From Thiothrix winogradskyi (GTDB taxonomy: Bacteria; Pseudomonadota; Gammaproteobacteria; Thiotrichales; Thiotrichaceae), in contig NZ_CP091244.1 in NCBI RefSeq assembly GCF_021650935.1, positions 372,001 to 436,000 of the forward strand: a stretch of 64,000 nt of DNA. The letters are read 5' to 3'. The translations under genes and the position numbers were made by a program. The notes under the pieces were generated by a model. The model did no database searches and was not told the origin of the DNA. It was given only the letters and a program-made list of their open reading frames with translations. Shown piece after piece: positions 1-6,816 of this stretch (its first letter is position 1; the number at the start of each line of letters is the position of its first letter).

Positions 1-106
1 TGTTGCCAGTTCCATGTCATGAGTCATTCGCCGTTATTCTATAACTCATTTATAGCTTATTTTGTGAGGTATAGAAATAGCGTAATCATCTATTTGACGT
101 TCGTCA

Positions 107-1342
107 TTATCCCAACCGCTCATCAATCTCCGCCAGCGCATCCCCAATCTTTTGACTTTCTGCGCCTAACACGCCTTCCGTCGCCGCAATCACCTGCCAT
201 TGCCGGGTAGCTGAGCGCACTTGTTCCAGCACTTCCCGCCAGCGTTTGATCCCGCAACTTTCCGCAACACGTTGAATATCTTTCAGGCGTGGATTGCCGC
301 TGCCTGCAATGTCGGTGGTATGTTGGTTGTTGATGCCGCTGCTGAAGGTCAGGTCGAATGCCGGTGACAATTCCCAACCGGGGGCATGGCGGATGAAAGC
401 AAAGTTTTTGGCATGATCATCCTTGTTGTGGGTGAGGACGTTGAACAGCATCAGGCGAAAAGCTTTTTCGGCTTCCGCCACACTGCGGGTAATGTTGTGG
501 GTGGCATTGATGACGGTTTCGTAGCCAATACAAGGCAGCCGATGGCTAGCGTAAATATAGCCCGACAAACTGAGGACGTGATGCCGCGTATTGCCGTCGC
601 GGTCAAAACGGCGCACCGCAAAAAACTCATCCGCAAGCGCATCCTGACCGACCCGTAGTAAACGGCATTCCGGCATTGCCAGCCCTGCCTGTTGTGCCAT
701 TTTCGCGTAAGCCAGTTCGATGCGCCCCATATCGGGAGAATCTTCCCGCGCCCGAAACTTCACCATCCAGTGTGCATAACCCTGCGGCACAGCGCGGAAA
801 CCGGACAGGCATTCATCCGCCAGATCGGACAAGGCGACGGTCACTTTCGGGCGTGCGCCACCGGGAGAACCACCCTGCACCTGCAATTGCTGCAACACTT
901 GCGGCGTTTCGCCTTGCAACAACTGTTCGGCAGAGTGTGCCAGTTGTGCAATATCCACCGTTTCCGTCAGGGCTTCGGTGGGAATTTCCGGCTCGTATTC
1001 CAGTGTGCCCATTGCGCGTGAACCGATGTAGGCCAGCCGATCCAGCGGAGTGATTTCATGCGCTTGCCAGCCCGTTTGCTGACGGAATGCCCGATCCATT
1101 AGCAACAAACCCCAGCCATCCGGCAAGGAGTCGTAAAAAACCCCGTGCAAGCCGCCAAATTCCTGTGGCTCTGGGGAAAGCTGCGATTCTGCCTGAAACG
1201 GCAGCGTGCCGGGTGACAGATCAAACCCCGTCTTCAGCCAAGCGCGGTCATACTGGAAATAAATCCGCCCCCGCGCATCCGTTCCCAACTCACCCACAGT
1301 CGTACCGGCGATATGTACCCGCAAACGTGAAATGTGTTTCAT
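107..1342 (-). CDS. hipA: HipA-like serine/threonine kinase toxin
   Basis: A 411-residue protein of the HipA kinase family, which phosphorylates translation factors such as aminoacyl-tRNA synthetases and causes growth arrest. The N-terminal HipA_N region spans about 1-110. The glycine-rich loop GGSPGGARPK is at 157-166, and its Ser159 matches the position of the inhibitory autophosphorylation loop of E. coli HipA. The catalytic-loop motif NKDDHAKN is at 306-313 and the metal-binding SPAFDL at 326-331, so the kinase core looks intact. Its ATG overlaps the upstream antitoxin-like gene by 4 bp (ATGA), which implies translational coupling. The module sits beside other accessory genes. Function is inferred from family; the target is unknown. 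Confidence 0.9.
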   Translation of the reverse strand: MKHISRLRVHIAGTTVGELGTDARGRIYFQYDRAWLKTGFDLSPGTLPFQAESQLSPEPQEFGGLHGVFYDSLPDGWGLLLMDRAFRQQTGWQAHEITPLDRLAYIGSRAMGTLEYEPEIPTEALTETVDIAQLAHSAEQLLQGETPQVLQQLQVQGGSPGGARPKVTVALSDLADECLSGFRAVPQGYAHWMVKFRAREDSPDMGRIELAYAKMAQQAGLAMPECRLLRVGQDALADEFFAVRRFDRDGNTRHHVLSLSGYIYASHRLPCIGYETVINATHNITRSVAEAEKAFRLMLFNVLTHNKDDHAKNFAFIRHAPGWELSPAFDLTFSSGINNQHTTDIAGSGNPRLKDIQRVAESCGIKRWREVLEQVRSATRQWQVIAATEGVLGAESQKIGDALAEIDERLG

Positions 1343-1629
1343 AAACTCCCCCGTTGGCGCGTGGTGGTTTGCAGATCAGCAATGGTTTGCGGCGGCTTTT
1401 CCGCAAACAGGCGGTTGAAATTATCCATGCAATTCAGGGCGAACGCGAGTTTCAGCAGGTTGTGAAAACCGATTTGCCCGGTAGTTTCAAAGCGTTTGAT
1501 GCTGGCTTCGGCAACGCCGGATTTTTCTGCCAAGGTGCGCCGCGTGAAGTTGGCTGCCAACCGTTGCGCTTTGGCTTGGGCGGCAATGGTTTTCAGCAGT
1601 GCATCAGGCGTTTGGAAAGTAATAGGCAA
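1339..1629 (-). CDS. hipB: HipB-like helix-turn-helix antitoxin
   Basis: A 96-residue XRE-type DNA-binding protein. The helix-turn-helix lies at about 27-55 (TLAEKSGVAEASIKRFE), and the C-terminal arm ends in a basic, flexible stretch. It is the first gene of the hipBA pair and should both neutralise HipA and repress the operon, as in the family. The start is TTG at 1627-1629, supported by an AGGAT Shine-Dalgarno about 7 nt upstream; no ATG in a suitable place was found. A rare start would keep antitoxin synthesis modest, which is inference. Confidence 0.82.
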   Translation of the reverse strand: MPITFQTPDALLKTIAAQAKAQRLAANFTRRTLAEKSGVAEASIKRFETTGQIGFHNLLKLAFALNCMDNFNRLFAEKPPQTIADLQTTTRQRGSL

Positions 1630-1763
1630 TATATTATCCTTAAAAAGGCTAAATTGTATCTAAGAGCCATTATACTATCTTTTATCTACAATACTGAAAG
1701 CTGAATTTTCGGATTGCCGTCGCCGTTATCCGCCAAATCATGACGCGGGTTGGGGCATTGTGG

Positions 1764-2012
1764 TTATTTTTTGTTTTGGCAAAACTTATCGAACGCTTCT
1801 GGCGTCAACTCAAACTGATGTTTCTTCGCCAATTCCCAAGGTCGTTCACATTGGTTAGTCGCCTGACACCACGAATATCCGGCGGAACCAATGCACCCAT
1901 GGGCATCCCGGTCTCCGCCCACTACTGGTGCAACGGGATTGGGTTTGGTTTCGTTACAGGCACATAAGGCAGACGCTAACACGGTTGCGGATACAAGTTT
2001 GATAGCATTCAT
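1764..2012 (-). CDS. small cysteine-containing lipoprotein
   Basis: An 82-residue exported lipoprotein. It has a hydrophobic signal segment ending in a lipobox (LCAC, modified Cys at about 19). The mature part is short and rich in conserved-looking Cys, Gly and Trp (CIGSAGYSWC, CERPWE), with three further cysteines that could form disulfides in the periplasm. The ATG at 2012 is chosen over the adjacent GTG at 2015 because AGGAG (2021-2025) is then optimally spaced. The motif resembles small uncharacterised proteobacterial lipoproteins. Function is not known. It stands alone between hipBA and a divergent oxidoreductase remnant. Confidence 0.72.
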   Translation of the reverse strand: MNAIKLVSATVLASALCACNETKPNPVAPVVGGDRDAHGCIGSAGYSWCQATNQCERPWELAKKHQFELTPEAFDKFCQNKK

Positions 2013-2155
2013 CACAATTTTCTCCTGAAAACGTTTTGGTGGTTAACAGCTTATCACGATCATTCGCATCGAGATAACCTCGTGCTTGCCTTTTGTCAAC
2101 CCACCGTCATCGGTACTGGTCTACACTGGCAGCATCAACACAGGAGGGATGTGCC

Positions 2156-2755
2156 ATGCCCCGACAAATCCTCATCATCAACGGTTCCTACCGCCCCAAT
2201 GGAGTGACCGACCAGACGCTCGCACTGATGGCGGACACCCTGCACGCCCACGACGCCCACTGCGAAACCATCACCTTGCGTGATTACCCGCTTGAGTTCT
2301 GCCTGAACTGCCGCGAATGTACCCAACAGCCGGGAACAGCACCGGGCAAGTGCATCCAGCATGACGGGATGCAGGCGCTGGTGGACAAGATCGAAGCTGC
2401 CGATGCCTACATCCTCGCTTCCCCGACCAATTTCGGTGGTGTGACCGCACTGTTCAAGCGTTTCGTGGAACGGCTGGTGATGTATGCCTACTGACCTTGG
2501 GGTGCGCCCGCGCCCAAAAACCGCAAAGCCGAGTTACCTAGGAAAAAGGCAGTGCTGGTGGCATCCTCTGCCGCGCCCGGTTTGCTGGGCCGTTGGGTGT
2601 TCGGCACGTTGCCGCAACTGAAACAGACCGCACAAGTCATTGGCGCTGCCCCCGTCGGCAAGCTGTTTACCGGGCTGGTCAGCCAAGAACCACACCTCAA
2701 GCTGCCGGAATCGGTGCAACGCAAAGCTAGAGCGTTGGCGCTGAAATTGCTGTGA
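2156..2755 (+). pseudogene. NAD(P)H-dependent flavin oxidoreductase, interrupted by in-frame TGA
   Basis: A flavodoxin-fold NADPH/FMN reductase-like gene of 199 codons. It starts at ATG 2156 after CAGGAGGG. The N-terminal FMN-binding region (ILIINGSYRPNG) and the ASPTNFGG loop are intact. At 2492-2494 there is a single TGA directly after VMYAY, and the same frame then continues as PWGAPAPKNRK and on to a natural stop at 2753-2755 with no shift. In family members as I recall them this position is Trp (YAYWPWG), so the change is TGG to TGA. The upstream part alone is a 112-residue truncated protein lacking the last beta-alpha units. Either a very recent pseudogene, a readthrough gene, or a sequencing error. 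Confidence 0.8.
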
Positions 2756-2850
2756 GTTTGCCTGCTCAAACCCCGACACAGGCACAGTAGATTTGCTGCC
2801 ATGACCCAATCGGGGCAGAATGGGCGAATCGTATTTTCAGGAGTTTCACC

Positions 2851-3246
2851 ATGCGAATCCTTCACACCATGCTGCGCGTCGGCGATCTGGAACGCTCGAT
2901 TGCGTTTTACACCAATGTCCTCGGTATGCAACTGCTGCGCCGCAAGGATTACCCGGCGGGCGAATTCACCCTTGCCTTCATCGGTTATGGCGACGAAACC
3001 GACCAGACCGTACTGGAACTGACCTACAACTGGGGCGTAGACCAGTACGAATTGGGGACGGCGTTCGGGCATATCGCGCTGGAAGTGCCGGATGTGTACG
3101 CCGCTTGTGAGAAAATGCGGGCAGCGGGCGGCAAAATCATCCGCGAAGCCGGGCCGATGAATGCGGGCACGACCATCATCGCCTTCCTCGAAGACCCGGA
3201 TGGTTATCAGATTGAGCTGATTGGTGAGAAACACCAGCGGGGTTGA
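2851..3246 (+). CDS. gloA: lactoylglutathione lyase (glyoxalase I)
   Basis: A 131-residue cytosolic metalloenzyme that converts the methylglyoxal-glutathione hemithioacetal into S-lactoylglutathione, the first step of methylglyoxal detoxification. The paired beta-alpha-beta-beta-beta modules of the vicinal oxygen chelate fold are present. The four metal ligands fall exactly at the E. coli GloA positions: His5, Glu56, His74 and Glu122. Length and start (CAGGAG before ATG 2851) are normal for the nickel-type bacterial enzyme. After its TGA stop the same frame continues into a remnant of an acetyltransferase gene, so the downstream DNA is rearranged. Confidence 0.96.
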   Translation: MRILHTMLRVGDLERSIAFYTNVLGMQLLRRKDYPAGEFTLAFIGYGDETDQTVLELTYNWGVDQYELGTAFGHIALEVPDVYAACEKMRAAGGKIIREAGPMNAGTTIIAFLEDPDGYQIELIGEKHQRG

Positions 3247-3312
3247 TGTTACCTGTCTGAGCTGACGGTTGACCAAGACTACCAACGGCAGGGCATCGGC
3301 AAGCAACTCTGA
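3247..3312 (+). pseudogene. remnant of a GNAT acetyltransferase
   Basis: Directly after the gloA stop codon the open frame reads CYLSELTVDQDYQRQGIGKQ and then one more residue before TGA at 3310-3312. The segment V-x-x-x-Y-Q-R-Q-G-I-G-K is the acetyl-CoA pyrophosphate-binding motif A of GNAT N-acetyltransferases. There is no start codon, no N-terminal half and no C-terminal half, so this is a decayed internal fragment of about 21 codons. It marks a deletion or insertion boundary between gloA and the accessory pair that follows. Confidence 0.6.
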
Positions 3313-3451
3313 TAGAGTTATCGGCATGATGATGAAGAATCAGAAAATGCTTTTGTTCGTTCTTTGTTCGGTTTATTATGGCAAGTATTGCAATGAATGT
3401 TTGTGAACAAACAACAGGATATTGAGACAGCCCAAACACGGAGGGCATGGT

Positions 3452-4195
3452 ATGAGTACGCAAAGCAAAATTGAGTGGACAGAACAAACATGGAATCCGG
3501 CAACTGGCTGTACAAAAATATCGCCGGGATGTAAGCATTGTTACGCAGAAACAATGGCAAGACGTTTACAAGCCATGGGAACACCGGGCTACGATAACGG
3601 CTTCAAGCTATCGCTGATGACTGAGCGTTTGTCACAACCGCTGACCCGCAAGAAGCCGACTATGTATTTCGTCAATTCCATGTCAGATTTATTCCATGAA
3701 GACATTCCTGATCAGTACCTTGAACAGGTATTTGATGTAATACGACAAACGCCTCACCATACCTATCAAATTCTAACCAAGCGAGCTACACGGATGCGTG
3801 AATTCTGCATGAGTCTGCATGTGCCGGAGAATGTTTGGCTAGGTGTAACTGTTGAGGATCGTGAATATGGTGTTCCGCGTATTGATGAGCTACGCCATAT
3901 CCCAGCTAAAATACGCTTTTTATCGGTTGAACCGCTGCTGGAGCATTTGGGTGTAATTGATCTGTCGAATATTCATTGGGTCATTGTTGGGGGTGAAAGT
4001 GGTCCTAAAGCAAGACCAATGAAACCAGAATGGGTATCCAGTATTCGTAGACAATGTGAAGATGCAGACTCCAGTTTCTTCTTTAAGCAATGGGGAACTT
4101 GGGGAGCAGATGGCGTAAAACGTAATAAGCATCTTAATGGGCGAACTCTGGATGGTGCTATATGGGATAGCTATCCTGTTACTGCTGAGATTTAA
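3452..4195 (+). CDS. DUF5131 (phage Gp37/Gp68-type) three-Cys-motif protein
   Basis: A 247-residue protein of Pfam PF07505, first seen in phage genomes. It has an N-terminal cysteine cluster Cys20-x6-Cys27-x2-Cys30 (GCKHCYA), like a radical-SAM iron-sulfur site but with unusual spacing, followed by family blocks such as MYFVNSMSDLFHE, QILTKRA, WLGVTVE, RFLSVEPLLE and VIVGGESG. No enzymatic activity is established. The start at 3452 follows GGAGG with 7-nt spacing; a longer frame from 3422 lacks a site. Its 3' end overlaps by 17 bp the convergent gene for TcmP, the named partner of this family, so both halves of the pair are present. Full length with no visible damage. Confidence 0.9.
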   Translation: MSTQSKIEWTEQTWNPATGCTKISPGCKHCYAETMARRLQAMGTPGYDNGFKLSLMTERLSQPLTRKKPTMYFVNSMSDLFHEDIPDQYLEQVFDVIRQTPHHTYQILTKRATRMREFCMSLHVPENVWLGVTVEDREYGVPRIDELRHIPAKIRFLSVEPLLEHLGVIDLSNIHWVIVGGESGPKARPMKPEWVSSIRRQCEDADSSFFFKQWGTWGADGVKRNKHLNGRTLDGAIWDSYPVTAEI

Positions 4196-5045
4196 GGATA
4201 TGATTAGCAACCTTCAAAGCCAATCCTATTGCTTTTGGATCTGGATTTGATATGCAGAAAAATAGGGAAAACTGTTGAGGTTTTCTATCGTGTGGTAGAG
4301 GCAGCGGTTTTGAAACGCAAGGAAAGCAGTTTTCCAATCGCTGTTTTACCCACTTTTCCATATCTGCCATGCTGACACGGCTGACTTTTTCTGTTGATCC
4401 GAACAAATCCTGTGCTTGCTCCCTTTTGTAAAGTTCAGTTTTCCATGAATCCGTGCCCAGAATCTTATTGAGATTTTTTTCCTTGTAATCTTCAATTTTC
4501 TCAAACTCATGGTTGAGTTGTCGGTTCATTCCGCTGATAGGAAACAAAAACCAGACATCCAAAGAACGGGTAGACGCGATAGCTTCCAAGGTTTTCCATT
4601 CCACACTGTTACCATACGGATCAAGAAAAAGAACACCACGATATTTCTGTGATTGCCATGTTTTCTTGTTACTGCATATATTCTGAAGTACTTGATTGGC
4701 ATCTGAATTTTCAATTTTTATATGTTGAGACGGATACTCTTTTTTTAATACCCCCAATGCATTGCAGCGTTCTTTGCTAGCCTCAATAAATAGATAGCGA
4801 TCAAACTTCCGTTCAATATCTAATGCTATTCTCGCAGAACCATCGTATACCAGTTTTTGTTCATCTTCTCCCAGTAACGGAGCGTCAGGTATTTTTTCTG
4901 AGCGGTTTCCTGATCCTGCAAATGCATCGATATAGAGAAGTTCATAAGGTTTATTTTTCAATGCCTGAGTATAAAAATCGAGGTACTTTTTTAGTATCTC
5001 CAACTTGATTTCAGTCCATGCGCCGCCAAAGTAATGATCTGCCAT
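4179..5045 (-). CDS. tcmP: three-Cys-motif partner protein TcmP
   Basis: A 288-residue protein that matches TcmP, a family defined by its location next to DUF5131 proteins. The N-terminus has W-x-x-x-K and YLDFYTQAL, then IDAFAGSG at 39-46, a glycine loop like the SAM-binding motif I of methyltransferases, and LFLDPYGNSVEW at 139-150, which resembles a DPPY-type catalytic region. The C-terminal half is family-specific (LSLFF-like core, no recognised domain). Start ATG 5045 follows AGGA. It runs convergently into the DUF5131 gene with a 17-bp overlap; the two are usually co-directional. A methyltransferase-like fold is inference; activity is unknown. Confidence 0.85.
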   Translation of the reverse strand: MADHYFGGAWTEIKLEILKKYLDFYTQALKNKPYELLYIDAFAGSGNRSEKIPDAPLLGEDEQKLVYDGSARIALDIERKFDRYLFIEASKERCNALGVLKKEYPSQHIKIENSDANQVLQNICSNKKTWQSQKYRGVLFLDPYGNSVEWKTLEAIASTRSLDVWFLFPISGMNRQLNHEFEKIEDYKEKNLNKILGTDSWKTELYKREQAQDLFGSTEKVSRVSMADMEKWVKQRLENCFPCVSKPLPLPHDRKPQQFSLFFCISNPDPKAIGLALKVANHILKSQQ

Positions 5046-5289
5046 TTGTTAATCCTTGATCTGATAATGACGATAATTGCGATTGACAATAATTTTTGCA
5101 TCATAGCACATTGATAGTTTTAATCATCAATAATGAGGTACGCTGACAAGATTGTTTAGGGGCTTCCAGATTGGTTTACCAAATTCATACAGACCTTATG
5201 TGAATTGCTGTTTCAGCACACGCAACAACCACCCGGCAGAAAAGTATAAAACACAAGGTAGTTTTGGGCTGTATTTGGATAAAATACAA

Positions 5290-5315
5290 GGGTGTTTTTT
5301 GCTCTCAAGACACCC
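5290..5315 (-). terminator. hairpin at the end of the EamA gene
   Basis: On the minus strand GGGTGT pairs with ACACCC around a 14-nt loop, followed by TTGTATTTT. The stem is only 6 bp and contains the EamA stop codon in its loop, so it is a plausible but weak intrinsic terminator. Confidence 0.4.
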
Positions 5316-6165
5316 GCCTGTTATGCAACCACAACAGCAACCCAGCCCCCACAATCAGCCCCGTCCCCACAAAGAAATTCCACCCCAGCATATCCTGAAA
5401 CAAAAACACACTGAACAAGGTCGCCGCCACCACCTGCGCATTCAGCCAAGGCGACAGCTCCGACGCGGTGATCAGCGTATACGCTTTAATCAGCAGGAAA
5501 TGCCCAATCGCCCCGAACGCGCCCATGCTGATCAGCAGCAGCCATTGCAGCGCATCGGGCGTTTTCCACCACAGCGGCACGAGGAAACTCAGCACCACTG
5601 CCCCCACAATCGAGGTATAAAACAGCGAAGTGCGCGGATCATCCACCCCCGCCACTTTACGGGTCAACAGAAAATACAGCGCCAACAGCAGTGAGGCAAA
5701 AAATGCCAACAACAACGCCGGTTCAAAGGTTTGAAATCCGGGGCGAATAATCACCAGCACCCCGACAAACCCACCCGCAACCGCCAACAAATGACGCGGC
5801 AGAATCCGTTCCCCCAAGAATACACCCGCGAATAAGGTCACAAGTACCGGCGACAAATACATCAACGCCGTCGCTTCCGCCAGACTTACCGTCTTGATCG
5901 CCATGTACAGCAAAGTATTGATGCCAACCATACACAAGCCGCGCAACAACTGCGTTTTCGGCGCACGAGTCACAGCAAAATCCCGCACACCCTGCGCATA
6001 AAACAGCAACGACACAATAACGCTATGGAATAAGAACCGCGCCCACGTCACCTGAAAAGTCGAAAACTCGCGCATCAGGACTTTCCCCAGCGAATCCATG
6101 CCCGCCAGAATCACAGAAGCAATAATCGTAAGGACGATAGCGAGCAAGGCAGGGCGATTTTTCAT
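5305..6165 (-). CDS. EamA/DMT-superfamily transporter
   Basis: A 286-residue inner-membrane protein with about ten hydrophobic helices arranged as two EamA repeats (about 8-140 and 150-282), typical for the drug/metabolite transporter superfamily. Family hallmarks such as RFLFHS after the second helix and ALMYLSPVLVTLFAGVFLGE in the first repeat are visible. These proteins export metabolites such as amino acids or take up small solutes; the substrate cannot be read from the sequence. It lies 10 bp downstream of an unknown 174-residue gene in the same direction, probably one transcript. The 257 bp beyond its 3' end, up to tcmP, hold no gene that I can support. Confidence 0.88.
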   Translation of the reverse strand: MKNRPALLAIVLTIIASVILAGMDSLGKVLMREFSTFQVTWARFLFHSVIVSLLFYAQGVRDFAVTRAPKTQLLRGLCMVGINTLLYMAIKTVSLAEATALMYLSPVLVTLFAGVFLGERILPRHLLAVAGGFVGVLVIIRPGFQTFEPALLLAFFASLLLALYFLLTRKVAGVDDPRTSLFYTSIVGAVVLSFLVPLWWKTPDALQWLLLISMGAFGAIGHFLLIKAYTLITASELSPWLNAQVVAATLFSVFLFQDMLGWNFFVGTGLIVGAGLLLWLHNRRVS

Positions 6166-6175
6166 TACAGTGAAA

Positions 6176-6700
6176 TCACAACACCGCCAGTAGCTTTTCC
6201 CGCAATTCCCGCTCCTGTTTCTGCCCTTGCTTGGTGCTGGTAATCACCTCATGCCAAATATCAAAGTGGGTGCGCAGATCTTCGTGGGTTTGGCAAAGAT
6301 CTATACTGCGAACCAAACTGGTTGCCCCGTATTGTCCCTTGAAGAAATTCAAGGTATTGATCATAAAGTGCTTAGCCATGTCGAACTTCTCAGGTTCAAA
6401 CTTGGCAGGCAATTCACGAAAAATACCCGACTTCGCTGGCATTATGTCAGAGCGAGGGGCTGGAGCGGGGCGCGTATCGCTTGGCGCAACTGGCTTGGGC
6501 ATTATATAGCCCCCCGTCTCCAATGCGCCCAGAATGGTATTTAATTCATCACTTACTCGCGGTAAGACTTTGAGATCCTCCTTGGTACGCTTGCCGTCAA
6601 TATAAATCAGCACCGAACGTTCCAATCGGGATAAGCCATTCGCTTTGGTTTCAACTTCCTCGATACCTTTGGGGGTTTTAGCAAAGATCGTTATTGTCAT
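6176..6700 (-). CDS. uncharacterised two-part protein
   Basis: A 174-residue soluble protein that I cannot assign. The first 65 residues look like a compact winged-helix-type module with TPKGIEEV, then LERSVLIYIDGKRTKEDL and a C-terminal GGYI; this 'LIxIDGxR' pattern recurs in uncharacterised proteobacterial proteins. A Pro/Ala-rich linker (about 70-88) joins it to a helical C-terminal half (about 100-174) with KHFMINTLNFFKGQYG and a charged QKQERELREKL end. Start ATG 6700 has AGGA 9 nt upstream. It precedes the EamA gene by 10 bp and is divergent from cysJ. No membrane segment or signal peptide. Confidence 0.65.
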   Translation of the reverse strand: MTITIFAKTPKGIEEVETKANGLSRLERSVLIYIDGKRTKEDLKVLPRVSDELNTILGALETGGYIMPKPVAPSDTRPAPAPRSDIMPAKSGIFRELPAKFEPEKFDMAKHFMINTLNFFKGQYGATSLVRSIDLCQTHEDLRTHFDIWHEVITSTKQGQKQERELREKLLAVL

Positions 6701-6730
6701 GGTTTGCTTTTCCTTTTTATCTCTTTTTGA

Positions 6731-6786
6731 GATATTAAAATCTGATTTTATCGTTTTTTTAACTTAAATAGTTTCAGGATACTGCC
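6731..6786 (+). promoter_or_regulatory. shared cys regulatory element upstream of cysJ
   Basis: This 56-bp block begins GATATT and ends GGATACTGCC, 30 bp before the cysJ start. It aligns without gaps to 9757-9812 before cysH, about 41 of 56 bases identical by eye, with CGTTTTTTT, TTAA and GGATACTGCC conserved. It probably contains the promoter and a binding site for a cysteine-regulon activator such as CysB; the protein itself is inferred. Confidence 0.62.
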
Positions 6787-6816
6787 AACACTTTACCATT
6801 TTTCAGGAGCAGTTAC

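Noticed and set aside
2488..3327. Minus-strand open frame of 279 codons over the oxidoreductase tail and gloA
   Set aside because: Antisense shadow of intact gloA and the pseudogene; low-complexity composition and no ribosome site or family pattern.
3452..4195. Prophage remnant because DUF5131 is named after phage proteins
   Set aside because: No phage structural, integrase or lysis genes lie nearby; the family also occurs widely on chromosomes.
5152..5694. 180-codon Gln/His/Pro-rich plus-strand frame
   Set aside because: Mostly antisense to the EamA transporter; composition is typical of shadow translation.
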